Origin: an uncultured Spartobacteria bacterium
GTDB taxonomy: Bacteria > Verrucomicrobiota > Verrucomicrobiia > Chthoniobacterales > Chthoniobacteraceae
Assembly: GCA_903919125.1 (NCBI GenBank)
Contig: CAIXGS010000076.1
Location: 1-64,000, forward strand
Reading direction: 5' to 3'
DNA length: 64,000 nt
Part shown: positions 53,866 to 63,058 of the stretch, piece by piece
Layout of the letters: each line of letters begins with the position of its first letter
Position numbering within the stretch: position 1 is the stretch's first letter
Position numbers and translations under genes: made by a program
The notes under the pieces: model-generated
The model's input: only the letters and a program-made list of their open reading frames with translations
Database searches by the model: none
Told to the model about the DNA's origin: nothing

Positions 53866-54100
53866 CGGGGCGAGCTTCAAATTGAAACTAACTGACAAAG
53901 TTTCTCAACCCCAAATCTAGCCAAATCCAAAGGATTCTTTTTCCTCTAAAAAACATCACCACAAGTGACGGAAACGGCCGCTAGTTCTCTTTAGGTTTCG
54001 CCAACATGCCAAACATGCGGTTAGCCAATCCTATGCGCAATTGATAATCAGCTCCTCAGGACGCGACTCGCTCGACTTTGTTCTAACTCCGAGGGAAAAT

Positions 54101-54391
54101 GTGAGCGTGGAGAAAAAACGTCCTTCCCTAGTCAAATGGTGTGCTTTTTTAGGATTAGTGCTCGCTGAGGTTTACATGGTGATCACCGTGGCCAGTCCAC
54201 GGCTTAAAGGGATAGAGATTCCAGCCGCCGCAGTGGCCGCTCGCATCGTGGCAATGTCTCTACTGTTCGGCCCGTTCGGGCTCGCTGTTGGTACCGGGGT
54301 CGGCCTTTTGGTAGACGCAATCAGGCGAGCCCTGTTCCGCTCACCGAGCAAAAGTCAGGGAGACAGTCCTCAATCGCCAGCACCGCGTTAG
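54101..54391 (+). CDS. Small membrane protein, hypothetical
   Basis: 96 residues from GTG 54101, which has GAGGG five bases before it; the frame is open further up but the start there has no ribosome site. Two hydrophobic segments, KWCAFLGLVLAEVYMVITVA and IVAMSLLFGPFGLAVGTGVG, and a basic Ser/Pro-rich tail. It could be an ATP synthase I-like or small transporter subunit, but no family match was recognised. It converges on the A2 gene. Confidence 0.6.
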   Translation: MSVEKKRPSLVKWCAFLGLVLAEVYMVITVASPRLKGIEIPAAAVAARIVAMSLLFGPFGLAVGTGVGLLVDAIRRALFRSPSKSQGDSPQSPAPR

Positions 54392-54426
54392 GTGCGTTAC
54401 TGACCGTCAAAATCAGCCGCCTCCCC

Positions 54427-54852
54427 CTATTGAGACTTAGGATGCGGGAGGCCAAGGGGTTTTGCGGGCGCAGTACCCAAGGGGAGCGGGGCAATCGGTG
54501 CAATCGGTGCGTCCAAAGAAGGCTGGGAAGACTGGATCTTCCATTTGAGCGTGAGCGCTCTCGCATCGGGGTCCACTTTGGAAAGCTCTAGTAATTCGGT
54601 AAGCATGGCAGCGTATTTGGCCTCCAGTTCCTGGCCGCGCTTGATTTGAGACTCCCGTTTCTCGATCGCCTCGTCGGTTTGTTTGTTAGTGGTTTTTAAG
54701 GCGCTTAGTCGTTGAACGAGGAACGTTTTCTGCGCCTCGAGCATCGGTTTTTCCAAAAAGACCGTGCGTGTTTGAGCCGCTAAATAAACCAAGGCAGCCA
54801 ACGCCAAACCGCCCTGTGCCAACACCATGCCCCGATGATCGGATTCCGTCAT
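54427..54852 (-). CDS. Module gene A, copy 2: single-pass coiled-coil protein
   Basis: 141 residues from ATG 54852. One membrane segment (GGLALAALVYLAAQ), then a coiled coil (KTFLVQRLSALKTTNKQTDE and EKRESQIKRG), then the conserved box EAKYAAMLTELLELSKVDPD and ARALTLKWKIQ, ending in a Pro/Ala-rich tail. The same box occurs in the gene at 55548-56051, so the two are paralogs. No known domain. It lies 22 bp after gene B copy 2. Confidence 0.8.
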   Translation of the reverse strand: MTESDHRGMVLAQGGLALAALVYLAAQTRTVFLEKPMLEAQKTFLVQRLSALKTTNKQTDEAIEKRESQIKRGQELEAKYAAMLTELLELSKVDPDARALTLKWKIQSSQPSLDAPIAPIAPLPLGTAPAKPLGLPHPKSQ

Positions 54853-54874
54853 AATATAAAAATGTAGGGTCGCC

Positions 54875-55249
54875 TTAATTCTTGTTCGGGCTGCTCGGGG
54901 TGAACACGCCATGAGACGCGCTGGAATCGCGCAAGTCATAGCGCAAAAGCAAATCCTTCAACTTTTGATTGCTCATTTTATCAGCAAGCTTGGCGATGTC
55001 CGCCACTACTGCGGGCCCAATAGTTGTCGATATGGCAGAACCTTTGTTGAGTTGCTCCTGCTGAAGCGCCAACTGCTTCCGTTTAGCCTCCAACTTCGGT
55101 TGAAATTCCTCAATTTGCCGCTGCAACTCAAAACCGCTCACCCGTAACTGCACGCTCTCCGAGGAGGCCGTATAGTACCGCACACTGAGGGTGACTACCG
55201 CCCCCGCCAAAAGCGCAACGGCGTAGCTAAGATTAAATCTAAAACTCAT
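54875..55249 (-). CDS. Module gene B, copy 2: single-pass coiled-coil protein
   Basis: 124 residues from ATG 55249. One N-terminal membrane helix (RFNLSYAVALLAGAVVTLSV), a coiled-coil region (QIEEFQPKLEAKRKQLALQQ), and the conserved box SAISTTIGPAVVADIAKLAD with LKDLLLRYDLR. The box is shared with the 56053-56451 gene (SAIADTVGPAVVSDIMTLTE ... LRDLLAKYGVR). Followed after 22 bp by gene A copy 2. Function unknown. Confidence 0.8.
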   Translation of the reverse strand: MSFRFNLSYAVALLAGAVVTLSVRYYTASSESVQLRVSGFELQRQIEEFQPKLEAKRKQLALQQEQLNKGSAISTTIGPAVVADIAKLADKMSNQKLKDLLLRYDLRDSSASHGVFTPSSPNKN

Positions 55250-55547
55250 AACAAGAAAACCAAGTGAGAGGCAAAACAGACAAAAGCAAATAAAACTCTG
55301 AAGGATACTCCGCCAAAACAAAACTTTTGCCGAAAGAGTACCCCAGAAAAAATTGTCAGTTTAACGTTACCTCAAAAAGCTTCCCGTTGCAGCAAACACT
55401 CTTTCTTTGCGATTAATCCTCAAAACAGAAGTTCACGCGGACGCACGGAGAAATACAAATTCCTGTAAAAAAAGATGTTTCATTCCCAACCTCCGCGCCT
55501 GAGTGAATCCCGTCAAACTCCTCGGCACACTCGACGGCCCGTGCCAA
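55250..55547. other. Intergenic region between the two B-A copies
   Basis: About 300 bp between module copy 1 and copy 2, the longest gap in this cluster. It is AT-rich around 55310-55460 and probably holds a promoter for copy 2. No RNA or repeat recognised. Confidence 0.4.
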
Positions 55548-56051
55548 TTAGGGCGCCTTCGCTTTCGCAGGCATCTCACTCGATGTGGCTTTCGGCGCCT
55601 TTGCATCTTTGGGAGCCTCTTTCACCGGCTCGCGGGATTCCCCTGTGGCGGCCGCTGATGTCTTGACCGTCGACGCATTGGCCGGTGTTGCCTCAGCTCC
55701 AGCAGCTTGTATTTTCCACTTTTGAGTCACGGTCCGAGCATCAACGTCCGTCTTGGAAAGCTCTAATAATTCGCTCAAGAGCGAGGCGTATCTTGCTTCG
55801 GTGGCGGTGGCCTTCTTTATCTGCTCCTCCCGAGTAACAACGTCCGTTTCAATCTGCGAAAGGCTCCCTTTTAACTCCGAAACACGCTTGGCGATTACAC
55901 TGCGCTGCGCATCCAAAAGAGACCGCTCCAGTAAACTCACACGCACTTGGGTGAACACAAAAACCAGTGCGGCCGCGGCCAAAGCAACCACTGCAAAATA
56001 AATCCCAAAATTCGTCCGCTGAGATACCCGCTCTACTCCAATCTCTTCCAT
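55548..56051 (-). CDS. Module gene A, copy 1: single-pass coiled-coil protein
   Basis: 167 residues from ATG 56051. A membrane helix (GIYFAVVALAAAALVFVF), a coiled coil from RSLLDAQRSVIAKRVSEL to TDVVTREEQIKKA, and the family box EARYASLLSELLELSKTDVD with ARTVTQKWKIQ. The Ala/Lys/Pro-rich tail is longer than in copy 2. It starts one base after gene B copy 1 stops, so both are co-translated. Function unknown. Topology with a short cytoplasmic end and a long periplasmic coiled coil resembles FtsL/FtsB-like scaffolds, but no sequence match is claimed. Confidence 0.8.
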   Translation of the reverse strand: MEEIGVERVSQRTNFGIYFAVVALAAAALVFVFTQVRVSLLERSLLDAQRSVIAKRVSELKGSLSQIETDVVTREEQIKKATATEARYASLLSELLELSKTDVDARTVTQKWKIQAAGAEATPANASTVKTSAAATGESREPVKEAPKDAKAPKATSSEMPAKAKAP

Positions 56052-56052
56052 A

Positions 56053-56451
56053 CTAATTCGCCCCTTTCTTGAGGACCGCTGGAGCCTGTGTCCCAGAGAC
56101 AGCCGTGCCAGCCGATGTCGCCCCGGCGGCGGCCACACGGACTCCGTACTTTGCAAGCAAATCGCGTAAACGCGGATTACCGGTTTTTTCAGTCAAAGTC
56201 ATAATGTCGGAAACCACAGCCGGCCCTACCGTGTCAGCAATCGCAGACTTTTTGTTCAGCGCCTCTAGCTGGGCTTGGATCTGCGGCCTACGCGCGTTGA
56301 TCTGGCTTTGAAACATCTCGGCCAACTGTTGGAACTCGAAAGTTTCGGTACGAATCTCGACATTACCCACTGCCGCAAAATACAAGCGACCGCTCAACGC
56401 AAGCACGCCGCCGGCTAGCACCGCTGTGAAATAATTTAACTTCGTAAACAT
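56053..56451 (-). CDS. Module gene B, copy 1: single-pass coiled-coil protein
   Basis: 132 residues. N-terminal anchor (FTAVLAGGVLALSGRLYFAA), coiled coil (EFQQLAEMFQSQINARRPQI) and the B box SAIADTVGPAVVSDIMTLTE. Ala/Gly-rich tail. It begins 17 bp past a terminator-like hairpin after the autotransporter gene. Followed by gene A copy 1 with no gap. Confidence 0.8.
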   Translation of the reverse strand: MFTKLNYFTAVLAGGVLALSGRLYFAAVGNVEIRTETFEFQQLAEMFQSQINARRPQIQAQLEALNKKSAIADTVGPAVVSDIMTLTEKTGNPRLRDLLAKYGVRVAAAGATSAGTAVSGTQAPAVLKKGAN

Positions 56452-56467
56452 TGGGTTTAATTAGCAC

Positions 56468-56496
56468 AAAAGCGGCGACCAGGCTATGGCCGCCGC
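56468..56496 (-). terminator. Intrinsic terminator after the autotransporter gene
   Basis: On the minus strand, GCGGCGGCCA pairs with TGGTCGCCGC (9 pairs plus one G-T wobble, 5-nt loop), followed by TTTT. It lies 40 bp after the autotransporter stop and only 17 bp before the ATG of module gene B copy 1, so it may serve as an attenuator rather than a full stop. Confidence 0.65.
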
Positions 56497-56535
56497 CCTT
56501 GTAATCCATTGGGCTAAGATGAACCTACGATCAAC

Positions 56536-59500
56536 TTAGAAGTTTACAGCAATCGAGAACATCCCGGTGCTCTGGGTCCGGTTGACACCCATCTCCTGCT
56601 CGCCGCTGAGGCGGAGAGTCCAGCGGTCGTTAAACACAGCCTGCACACCCAAGTTGAACTGGGCGGCATCGGAATCGCTTCCCCGTCCAGTGGATGTATA
56701 ACTCCCGTTGTAACCCACGAGTTGGAGGTTGAGTTCCTTGCCCTTAGCGTCGAAGTCGTGGACCCAGAACGCAGAAGCGTCCATTCCTAGCGAGACATCT
56801 CGGCCCAAATCCACAGAACGCGACAAACGCGCCCCGAGCTTGGTGATGGTCGAATTGCTAGTCAACTTACCGGCTTTCACCAAGGTACCCGTGCCAGTTT
56901 CCTGAAACCCGTCTTGAGTGTACTCCGTGAACTTCACCCGAGCCACAGGCGTGAGCTGCCAGCCGCTGCCCTTGGGCAACAAATTCACCGAAACGCCCAA
57001 CCCCAACTGGGTGTCACTCGTGTTAAAGGCTGCTCGTGCCGTATCGATTCCAACGGTGCGGGTGACCTTGTCCTCCGCAGTTCCAAACAAGGCGGAGACG
57101 TCAAGCGTCACCGGTCCGATAGCCACACTTCCGAAACCGCCAAACGCACGATGATCCGATTCCAAATGCGCGTTGGGGTCGCTGAAGTTTGCAGTGGCCT
57201 GTCCAATGGCACCCACCAACCCATAGCGCAGACCGCCCGAAGTGCGCTCTACTCCCAGCATCGAACCGTTGTCGTTTGAATCGCTAGCTCCGAAGCTGCC
57301 ATCGAGATCCGCATCTCGGCTCCCGCGCGAGGTGTAACCCGAGATCCAAGCCTTCCACGTCTTCTCATCCTGACCAACAGGCACGGTTCCCACACCTGCC
57401 CCACCGGAAGCTGGCATCACACCCATACTAAAGACTGAGTCGGCCGAACCTTCTCCTGCCATCCCGTCAATCTGAGCGTCGAGCGCATTCCCCACGGTGA
57501 TCGCCTGCTGGAGACCCACTGAAGCCATGCTGCCATAGGACGCTCCTGGATTAACCGCACGCAACCGTGCCGACACATCCGCTGAGCTGGTGTAACTGTC
57601 CAACTGACGCAGCAGCGTCCCGATGGTACCGGTATCGACGTAATTTGACGAGGTCAGCTGGCCAGTGAGGAAGTTTGCAAATGCAGCACTGTTCGCACCC
57701 TTCGCGAAACTCGCATAACTGGAGCGATCCACGACCAAGTTGATGGAACCGCTTTGCGTCAGCAGTTGTATGTTGATGACCGCGGTGTTTGTTCCATCGA
57801 ACTTAGGTGTACCTGTGAAGGATCCACCACTGAGAGTTGTGATAATCCCCGCATACTTGTTGGGATTCCCGACCGTCAAAGAGGCCAAGGAAGTGCCCGT
57901 AGTCAGGCTCGTGACGGGAATAATCGAACCATTACCATCCCTCGGTGAAACGGTTATGTTAGACAACGAACTACTAGTCGACGACAGCGCAATGGTGTCA
58001 TAAGTGACGCCTGGTGTTACTGCCACTGTGCCAGTGTTGACTTCCCAAATATACGTGCCAGTTCCAGTGAGGGCTCCGACCGTTAGTCTGCCCGGTGAGT
58101 TACCGGGAGAGATATAACCACCACTCAGATTGACTGTGCCATTCACGCGGCCTGAACCTTTCAGGGTTTGAGTCGATTCGAGCACGATCGCGGCTGCTGC
58201 GTTAATTGAACCATTCGCGACGATAGTCGTGGCCGTTTGACGATACGTACTAAAGTCGGCGGTGGCACCACTCGCGACGGTCAACGTCCCAACTCCCAAC
58301 GCGCTTGAACCTCCCGCGGTGACAGTGCCCGCACTGACGGTCAACCCGTTCAAGCCAGTGTTGGAGCCCGAAAGAGTGAGGTTGCCTCCGTTGGTTTTTT
58401 CCAACCCATTCGCGCTCGTGATAGCCGCACTTACAGTGCTGGCGCCTGTGCCGTTGGCCACGATTTTAGACGCGGAAGTCACAGTGCCACCCGTCACCGT
58501 CGCTCCCCCGAGAGTTACTGTGCCTGACGCCGCGATGGCACCATCCGTCACAGATCCGCCGTTCAGGTTCACTGTTACCGCGCTAATCGTACCACCAGTG
58601 ACAGTCGTCGTTCCGCTCACCGTGGTCGTCGTCGCCGTCACGTTGCTCGTGGTCACCGCACCTCCGCTCAGATCAACTGTCGCACCCCGGATTGTCCCGT
58701 TTACCACCGCGCCACTGCTCACTTTGACCGCCGTAGTTCCCGTGATCGTTCCACCCGACACCGTCGCCCCTCCGACAGTTACGGTGCCTGACGCTGCGAT
58801 GGCACCATCCGTCACAGATCCGCCGTTCAGGTTCACTGTTACCGCGCCAATCGTCCCACTAGTAACAGTCGTCGTTCCGCTCACTGTGGCAGTCGTCGCC
58901 GTCACATTACTGTTGGTGACCGTTCCTCCGCTCAGGGAAACCGTCGCCGCCTGAACTGCTCCGCTCGAAATCGAGCCCGCGGTTACGTTGACCGCGCCAG
59001 TGGTAGTTGATGACAACAGCGAACCACCGCTCACCAAGCCGCCCGCCATCGTCACGGAAGTCGTGCCAGAAAGCGTACCACCGCTCAGCAAAGAGCCACC
59101 AGCCACTGTGACCGTCGTGGCCGTTGTGTTACCACCGCCTGTCACCTGACCACTGTTTAACGTGATCGAGGAAACGCTCTGTGTGGTTGAACCAAGCGCA
59201 AGCGAACCACCTCCAACGGTAATTCCAGTGCTCGAATTCCCCAAAGCACCGTTTGCTGATACCGTCACCGTGCCTGCATTCACCGACAGACTACCAAAGG
59301 TGTTGGCCGCGTTGCTCAACGTGACCGACGAATTCGCTTGATCCACAATGATGCCGCCGATGCCGGTGACGCTGCCGCTCAATGTGATTTGACCGCCCAC
59401 GCGCGAAGTCGAACCGGACACTGTGATGTTGTTGCTCAACGTCACAAGGGTGCTATCAAAGCTCGTGAGACTTCCTCCAGAAAGCTCCACGGCACCAAAG

Positions 59501-62500
59501 CCCAATGAACCGCCGGAAGCTAAACTGAGTTCACCTAGAGTAATCGAGGTGTCTCCGTAGTAAGTGTTGGCACCTGCAATGACCACCTTGCCCAAACGTG
59601 TCTTCTCAAATCCTGCAGATCCGGCGAGGATCGCGCTAATGGTGGCAGTCTTTCCAGAATCCACAGCAGCGGAGAAATTACCATCACTCTTGCTGATTGT
59701 ACCGCCAGCGCTGCTACTCGTTAAACTGCCAGAAGAAATACTGACATTCTGCAAGCCTGCATCCACTGAGTAACCAGCCAGATCCAATACACCACCACTC
59801 ACGGAAACCGCGCCATTAGCCGTCAACGCATTGCTTATTCCCAGCTGAAGCGTGCCTGCACTTACCGTCGTGCCACCAGTGTAAGTATTGGCATGACTCA
59901 GAATCACAGTGCCAGCTCCGCTCTTTTCGAAACGGGCCGTGCCCGTCAAGAGAGCGTCCACGGTAGTGGTGCCCGTGGTCACATTCGCGTCAAATTTGGT
60001 TGATGCGCTGATGGTACCGCCAGTGACGGTGCCAGTGGAGCCAGAACTACTCGTGGAGATGGAGAAGGAGCCGGTGGAGAACGTATTGCCGTTCATGTCC
60101 AGCGATCCACCGTTGATGATGAGCGTCCCGGTTCCTAATGCTGTGCTTTTGTTCAAACCCATGCGAACCGTCCCAGCGTTGATTTCAGTGCCGCCGCTGT
60201 ACGTGTTATTTTCCGCAAGAATCAGTAGTCCGTCTCCCGTCTTCACCAACCTCGCTGCCCCACCACCGGAGGATTGCGAGAGTACGCCTGAGATTGTCAA
60301 CGACCCGATCGAAGCAGTGGTGCTGACCACATTAAATGTGTTGTTAACAACTCCAGAGGTGCCGCTATACAAAGTACCTTGAGTGAAGGAGGACGATGTC
60401 GTTCCCGCGTTGAAGGTCAACGTCTGGCTTCCTCCCGAGAAGGTCAGCGTTCCTAGGCTCAATCCAGTGCCGCCATTCACAATTATGGACGAATTGGCTG
60501 AGACGGTAAAATTGGTTTTGGCATCAACATACCCAAGACTTCCCGAATCCACCTGCAACGTTCCTCCTGCGAGCGTCACGCCCACGTCGTTAGTTCCGTC
60601 CGAAGTGCCTAGAGCGCCTGCGGATCCGACGATCACGCTTCCAGCCGAAATCTTAAAATCACTCAAAACTAGCGAAGACGTAGTTGCTGAGGCCGAGCCT
60701 AGGGAAAGCGTGCCGTTCCCCTTTTTCACAAAGCCGATCGTGCCCGCAGAAGCTGAGGAGGTTCCAAGTGCCACGCTCAATTGCACCGTCGTTCCGGCAG
60801 CGACATCCCACGTATGCGCTGTCACGGCAGCGCCGTTATCATCCAATGCCACCGCGCCTGTGAACTGAAGCGTGCCCGTATTGGACGTCGTCCCGAAACC
60901 CACGGTTCCTTGTGAAAGGAGTGCATTGGAAATGGAGAATGTGGAGGTCGCCGATGTCCCCCCGTTCGCAGCGAGAGTCGGAGTGGTTGAAGAAGTTCCC
61001 ACCAGGACTAATACGCCTGTGGCATCATTACCAAATGCGCCGGAAACGCCAGTCGCACTGCTGGTCCCCACAACTACGGTTCCGGCGCTCAATGTCGAAC
61101 TCCCTGAGAACGTGTTGGCTGCATTTAAGTACACCGTGCCAGTGCCCGATTTTATCAATTGACCGACCCCTGCCAAAACCGCGTTGACCGTTCCAGCTTG
61201 AACATCAAAAACACCACTCGTCGTCACGCTTCCTGTACCAGCCGAGTCCGCAACGGTTCCATCCGATTTCACACTGAGCCCAGCAACCGATGCCGTTGAG
61301 CCGTTAATATCGACTTTTGAGGTTGTGCCATCCACGGTCAGGGAACCGAGCCCTATTGCGGCGCCCGTACCCAGCGCGAGCGTCCCGCCCGTGACATTCG
61401 TGTCGCCGGAATACGTGTTTGTTCCATTGATCGTGACAGTGTCAGAGGTCGTCTTGTTGAGCGTGCCAGCACCTGCCAAAACAGCGTTGACCGTCCCCTT
61501 CTGCAAATCATAGGTGCCCGCGGTGACCTGTCCCGCCCCGGTAACGGTCGCACCGTTCTGGACTTGTAGCACGGAATCCGCAGCCAGAGTCTGCGTAGTA
61601 CTGCCGACGTCGAGCGTCGTGCTGCTCCCGCTCACGGTGACATTTCCAGCAGTTGCGCTGGTGTTGTCGGCGGAAAGAACCAACGACCCTCCCGTCACAC
61701 TGGTGACGCCCGTGTAGGTGTTGACACCGCTCAGAGTTACCGTCCCGGAAGTCGTCTTGCTCAGAGAACCGGTTCCCGCCAAGACAGCGGAAATGCTGCC
61801 TGACTCCGTGTAGAAGGACGAGGCTGTGATAGATCCATTACCCACAGAATCCGTTACCGTCGAGGTACCCGTCACCGATAAGCTACCCGAGGTTGAAAGC
61901 GCGATGCCCGCCAAATCCAGTGTCGAGTTCACTCCTATAACCGACACGCTTCCAGTCCCCAAAGCGCTCGAACCCCCAACAATGAGCGAACCCGATGCGA
62001 CTGTAGTGCCACCCGTGTAAGTATTTGTCCCGCTCAAAACGAGAGTGCCAGCGTTTAGAGTAATGCTTTTGCTGCTCCCCGAAACTGTTCCACTCAGCGT
62101 GACACTGCCCGTACTCGTAGCCGTTGAACTGTTCACTGAGAGACTTTGCGAAAGGGCGAGATCTTGGGTGAGAGTTAGGGTTGTCCCGGCCCCCGCGTCG
62201 AGTTTCACGTTCGTGGTGCTCGTACCAGAATCAAGACCCAACGAACCTGAAAAGGTCACGTCGCTCAGGGTGAGGTCTGCAGGAGCGGTCACGGAAATCG
62301 AACCCACTTTGTAGGCGCTATTGACAGTAAACGACAGAGCGGAACCGGTAACGATTCCCATCGTGCCAATGATGATTGCGTCACCGGCAGCAGACGGAAC
62401 CGGGAAAGTCCCGCTGGTACTCCAATTTGTTATGTCACCGTATGTTGCAGACGTTGATCCCGTAAACGTATAGGTCGCCGCAGAGGCAGTCACGCCGTGG

Positions 62501-62652
62501 GCCAAAATTACGACGCCCGTCAAGATACGTAACGCAAACCGTTTCCACACAGGCTGAGTGCCAACATCCAGCACGCCGTGAGAGAGCACTTCGCCATATT
62601 TTTTGTGAATGGCGTTCTTAGTGGCTGGTCGGGCTTTACGTGACATTGTCAT
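56536..62652 (-). CDS. Autotransporter with PATR-type beta-strand repeats
   Basis: Type V secreted surface protein, about 2,038 residues. The N-terminus has a basic stretch and a hydrophobic signal segment (FALRILTGVVILAHGVTASA) after ATG 62652 (a GTG upstream at 62727 would add 25 residues). The passenger contains at least seven copies of the autotransporter-associated repeat, visible as NTYTGGTTV, NTYSGDTNV, NTFSGSSTL, NTYYGDTSI and similar, alternating with Gly/Ser/Thr-rich beta strands typical of a beta-helix. The last ~280 residues form the outer-membrane barrel, starting near KTWKAWISGYTSRGSRD and ending in FSIAVNF with terminal Phe. The passenger contains only a 264-bp internal duplication. 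Function (adhesion, surface layer) is not readable. The module genes B-A follow it. Confidence 0.9.
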   Translation of the reverse strand: MTMSRKARPATKNAIHKKYGEVLSHGVLDVGTQPVWKRFALRILTGVVILAHGVTASAATYTFTGSTSATYGDITNWSTSGTFPVPSAAGDAIIIGTMGIVTGSALSFTVNSAYKVGSISVTAPADLTLSDVTFSGSLGLDSGTSTTNVKLDAGAGTTLTLTQDLALSQSLSVNSSTATSTGSVTLSGTVSGSSKSITLNAGTLVLSGTNTYTGGTTVASGSLIVGGSSALGTGSVSVIGVNSTLDLAGIALSTSGSLSVTGTSTVTDSVGNGSITASSFYTESGSISAVLAGTGSLSKTTSGTVTLSGVNTYTGVTSVTGGSLVLSADNTSATAGNVTVSGSSTTLDVGSTTQTLAADSVLQVQNGATVTGAGQVTAGTYDLQKGTVNAVLAGAGTLNKTTSDTVTINGTNTYSGDTNVTGGTLALGTGAAIGLGSLTVDGTTSKVDINGSTASVAGLSVKSDGTVADSAGTGSVTTSGVFDVQAGTVNAVLAGVGQLIKSGTGTVYLNAANTFSGSSTLSAGTVVVGTSSATGVSGAFGNDATGVLVLVGTSSTTPTLAANGGTSATSTFSISNALLSQGTVGFGTTSNTGTLQFTGAVALDDNGAAVTAHTWDVAAGTTVQLSVALGTSSASAGTIGFVKKGNGTLSLGSASATTSSLVLSDFKISAGSVIVGSAGALGTSDGTNDVGVTLAGGTLQVDSGSLGYVDAKTNFTVSANSSIIVNGGTGLSLGTLTFSGGSQTLTFNAGTTSSSFTQGTLYSGTSGVVNNTFNVVSTTASIGSLTISGVLSQSSGGGAARLVKTGDGLLILAENNTYSGGTEINAGTVRMGLNKSTALGTGTLIINGGSLDMNGNTFSTGSFSISTSSSGSTGTVTGGTISASTKFDANVTTGTTTVDALLTGTARFEKSGAGTVILSHANTYTGGTTVSAGTLQLGISNALTANGAVSVSGGVLDLAGYSVDAGLQNVSISSGSLTSSSAGGTISKSDGNFSAAVDSGKTATISAILAGSAGFEKTRLGKVVIAGANTYYGDTSITLGELSLASGGSLGFGAVELSGGSLTSFDSTLVTLSNNITVSGSTSRVGGQITLSGSVTGIGGIIVDQANSSVTLSNAANTFGSLSVNAGTVTVSANGALGNSSTGITVGGGSLALGSTTQSVSSITLNSGQVTGGGNTTATTVTVAGGSLLSGGTLSGTTSVTMAGGLVSGGSLLSSTTTGAVNVTAGSISSGAVQAATVSLSGGTVTNSNVTATTATVSGTTTVTSGTIGAVTVNLNGGSVTDGAIAASGTVTVGGATVSGGTITGTTAVKVSSGAVVNGTIRGATVDLSGGAVTTSNVTATTTTVSGTTTVTGGTISAVTVNLNGGSVTDGAIAASGTVTLGGATVTGGTVTSASKIVANGTGASTVSAAITSANGLEKTNGGNLTLSGSNTGLNGLTVSAGTVTAGGSSALGVGTLTVASGATADFSTYRQTATTIVANGSINAAAAIVLESTQTLKGSGRVNGTVNLSGGYISPGNSPGRLTVGALTGTGTYIWEVNTGTVAVTPGVTYDTIALSSTSSSLSNITVSPRDGNGSIIPVTSLTTGTSLASLTVGNPNKYAGIITTLSGGSFTGTPKFDGTNTAVINIQLLTQSGSINLVVDRSSYASFAKGANSAAFANFLTGQLTSSNYVDTGTIGTLLRQLDSYTSSADVSARLRAVNPGASYGSMASVGLQQAITVGNALDAQIDGMAGEGSADSVFSMGVMPASGGAGVGTVPVGQDEKTWKAWISGYTSRGSRDADLDGSFGASDSNDNGSMLGVERTSGGLRYGLVGAIGQATANFSDPNAHLESDHRAFGGFGSVAIGPVTLDVSALFGTAEDKVTRTVGIDTARAAFNTSDTQLGLGVSVNLLPKGSGWQLTPVARVKFTEYTQDGFQETGTGTLVKAGKLTSNSTITKLGARLSRSVDLGRDVSLGMDASAFWVHDFDAKGKELNLQLVGYNGSYTSTGRGSDSDAAQFNLGVQAVFNDRWTLRLSGEQEMGVNRTQSTGMFSIAVNF
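58496..58960 (-). repeat. 264-bp internal duplication in autotransporter passenger
   Basis: Two adjacent near-identical stretches offset by exactly 264 bp (88 codons), one starting at 58496 and the next at 58760. Both encode NLNGGSVTDGAIAASGTVT and a TATT-V-SGTTTV segment. Similarity at the DNA level is high, with scattered third-position changes, indicating a recent or gene-converted duplication. Confidence 0.85.
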
Positions 62653-63058
62653 AAGAGGAAATTTTGTATTCTGAAAAACCTCTGGATCAATCTTTTTTAG
62701 CGGAATTAACGAACTTTCAAACTGCACGCGTGTTTACTGGAAACCTACCTGTAACCCGTCTGTCGTCAGACCGACGCCAATTTGAGACCCGCCCTGCTTG
62801 CCAGCCAACTTGCAATGCAATTTTTCATACATTTTCATGCTTCCGCATTTCTCAAGTCACAAAGTCCAGTCCCTGCCCGCCTGAAACGTACGGTGCTAAA
62901 ATTCGTCGGCAATCATATTGACAACGAGGCGTAGCCACAAGAAAGTTGCTCGTTGGCAGATATTTCAGAATGCACTAGCGGTGCAGCTTGAAACATCATT
63001 TCCGTCCACCCCGACGACCACTAACCCTCCAAGTCAGTTGATTATCCCCTCATCACTC
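62653..63058. other. Divergent intergenic region, autotransporter / unknown gene
   Basis: About 400 bp with no coding frame I trust. It should hold the promoter of the autotransporter gene. A TTGTCA at about 62920 on the minus strand is a candidate -35 but no good -10 follows at normal spacing. Confidence 0.4.

Noticed and set aside
57740-62314. Series of plus-strand open frames of Val/Pro-rich text
   Set aside because: They are the antisense of the Gly/Ser/Thr-rich autotransporter passenger; biased codon content keeps stops away. No start signal or homology.
62664-62921. 85-codon plus-strand frame in the autotransporter promoter region
   Set aside because: No ribosome site, no homology, composition unlike the coding regions.
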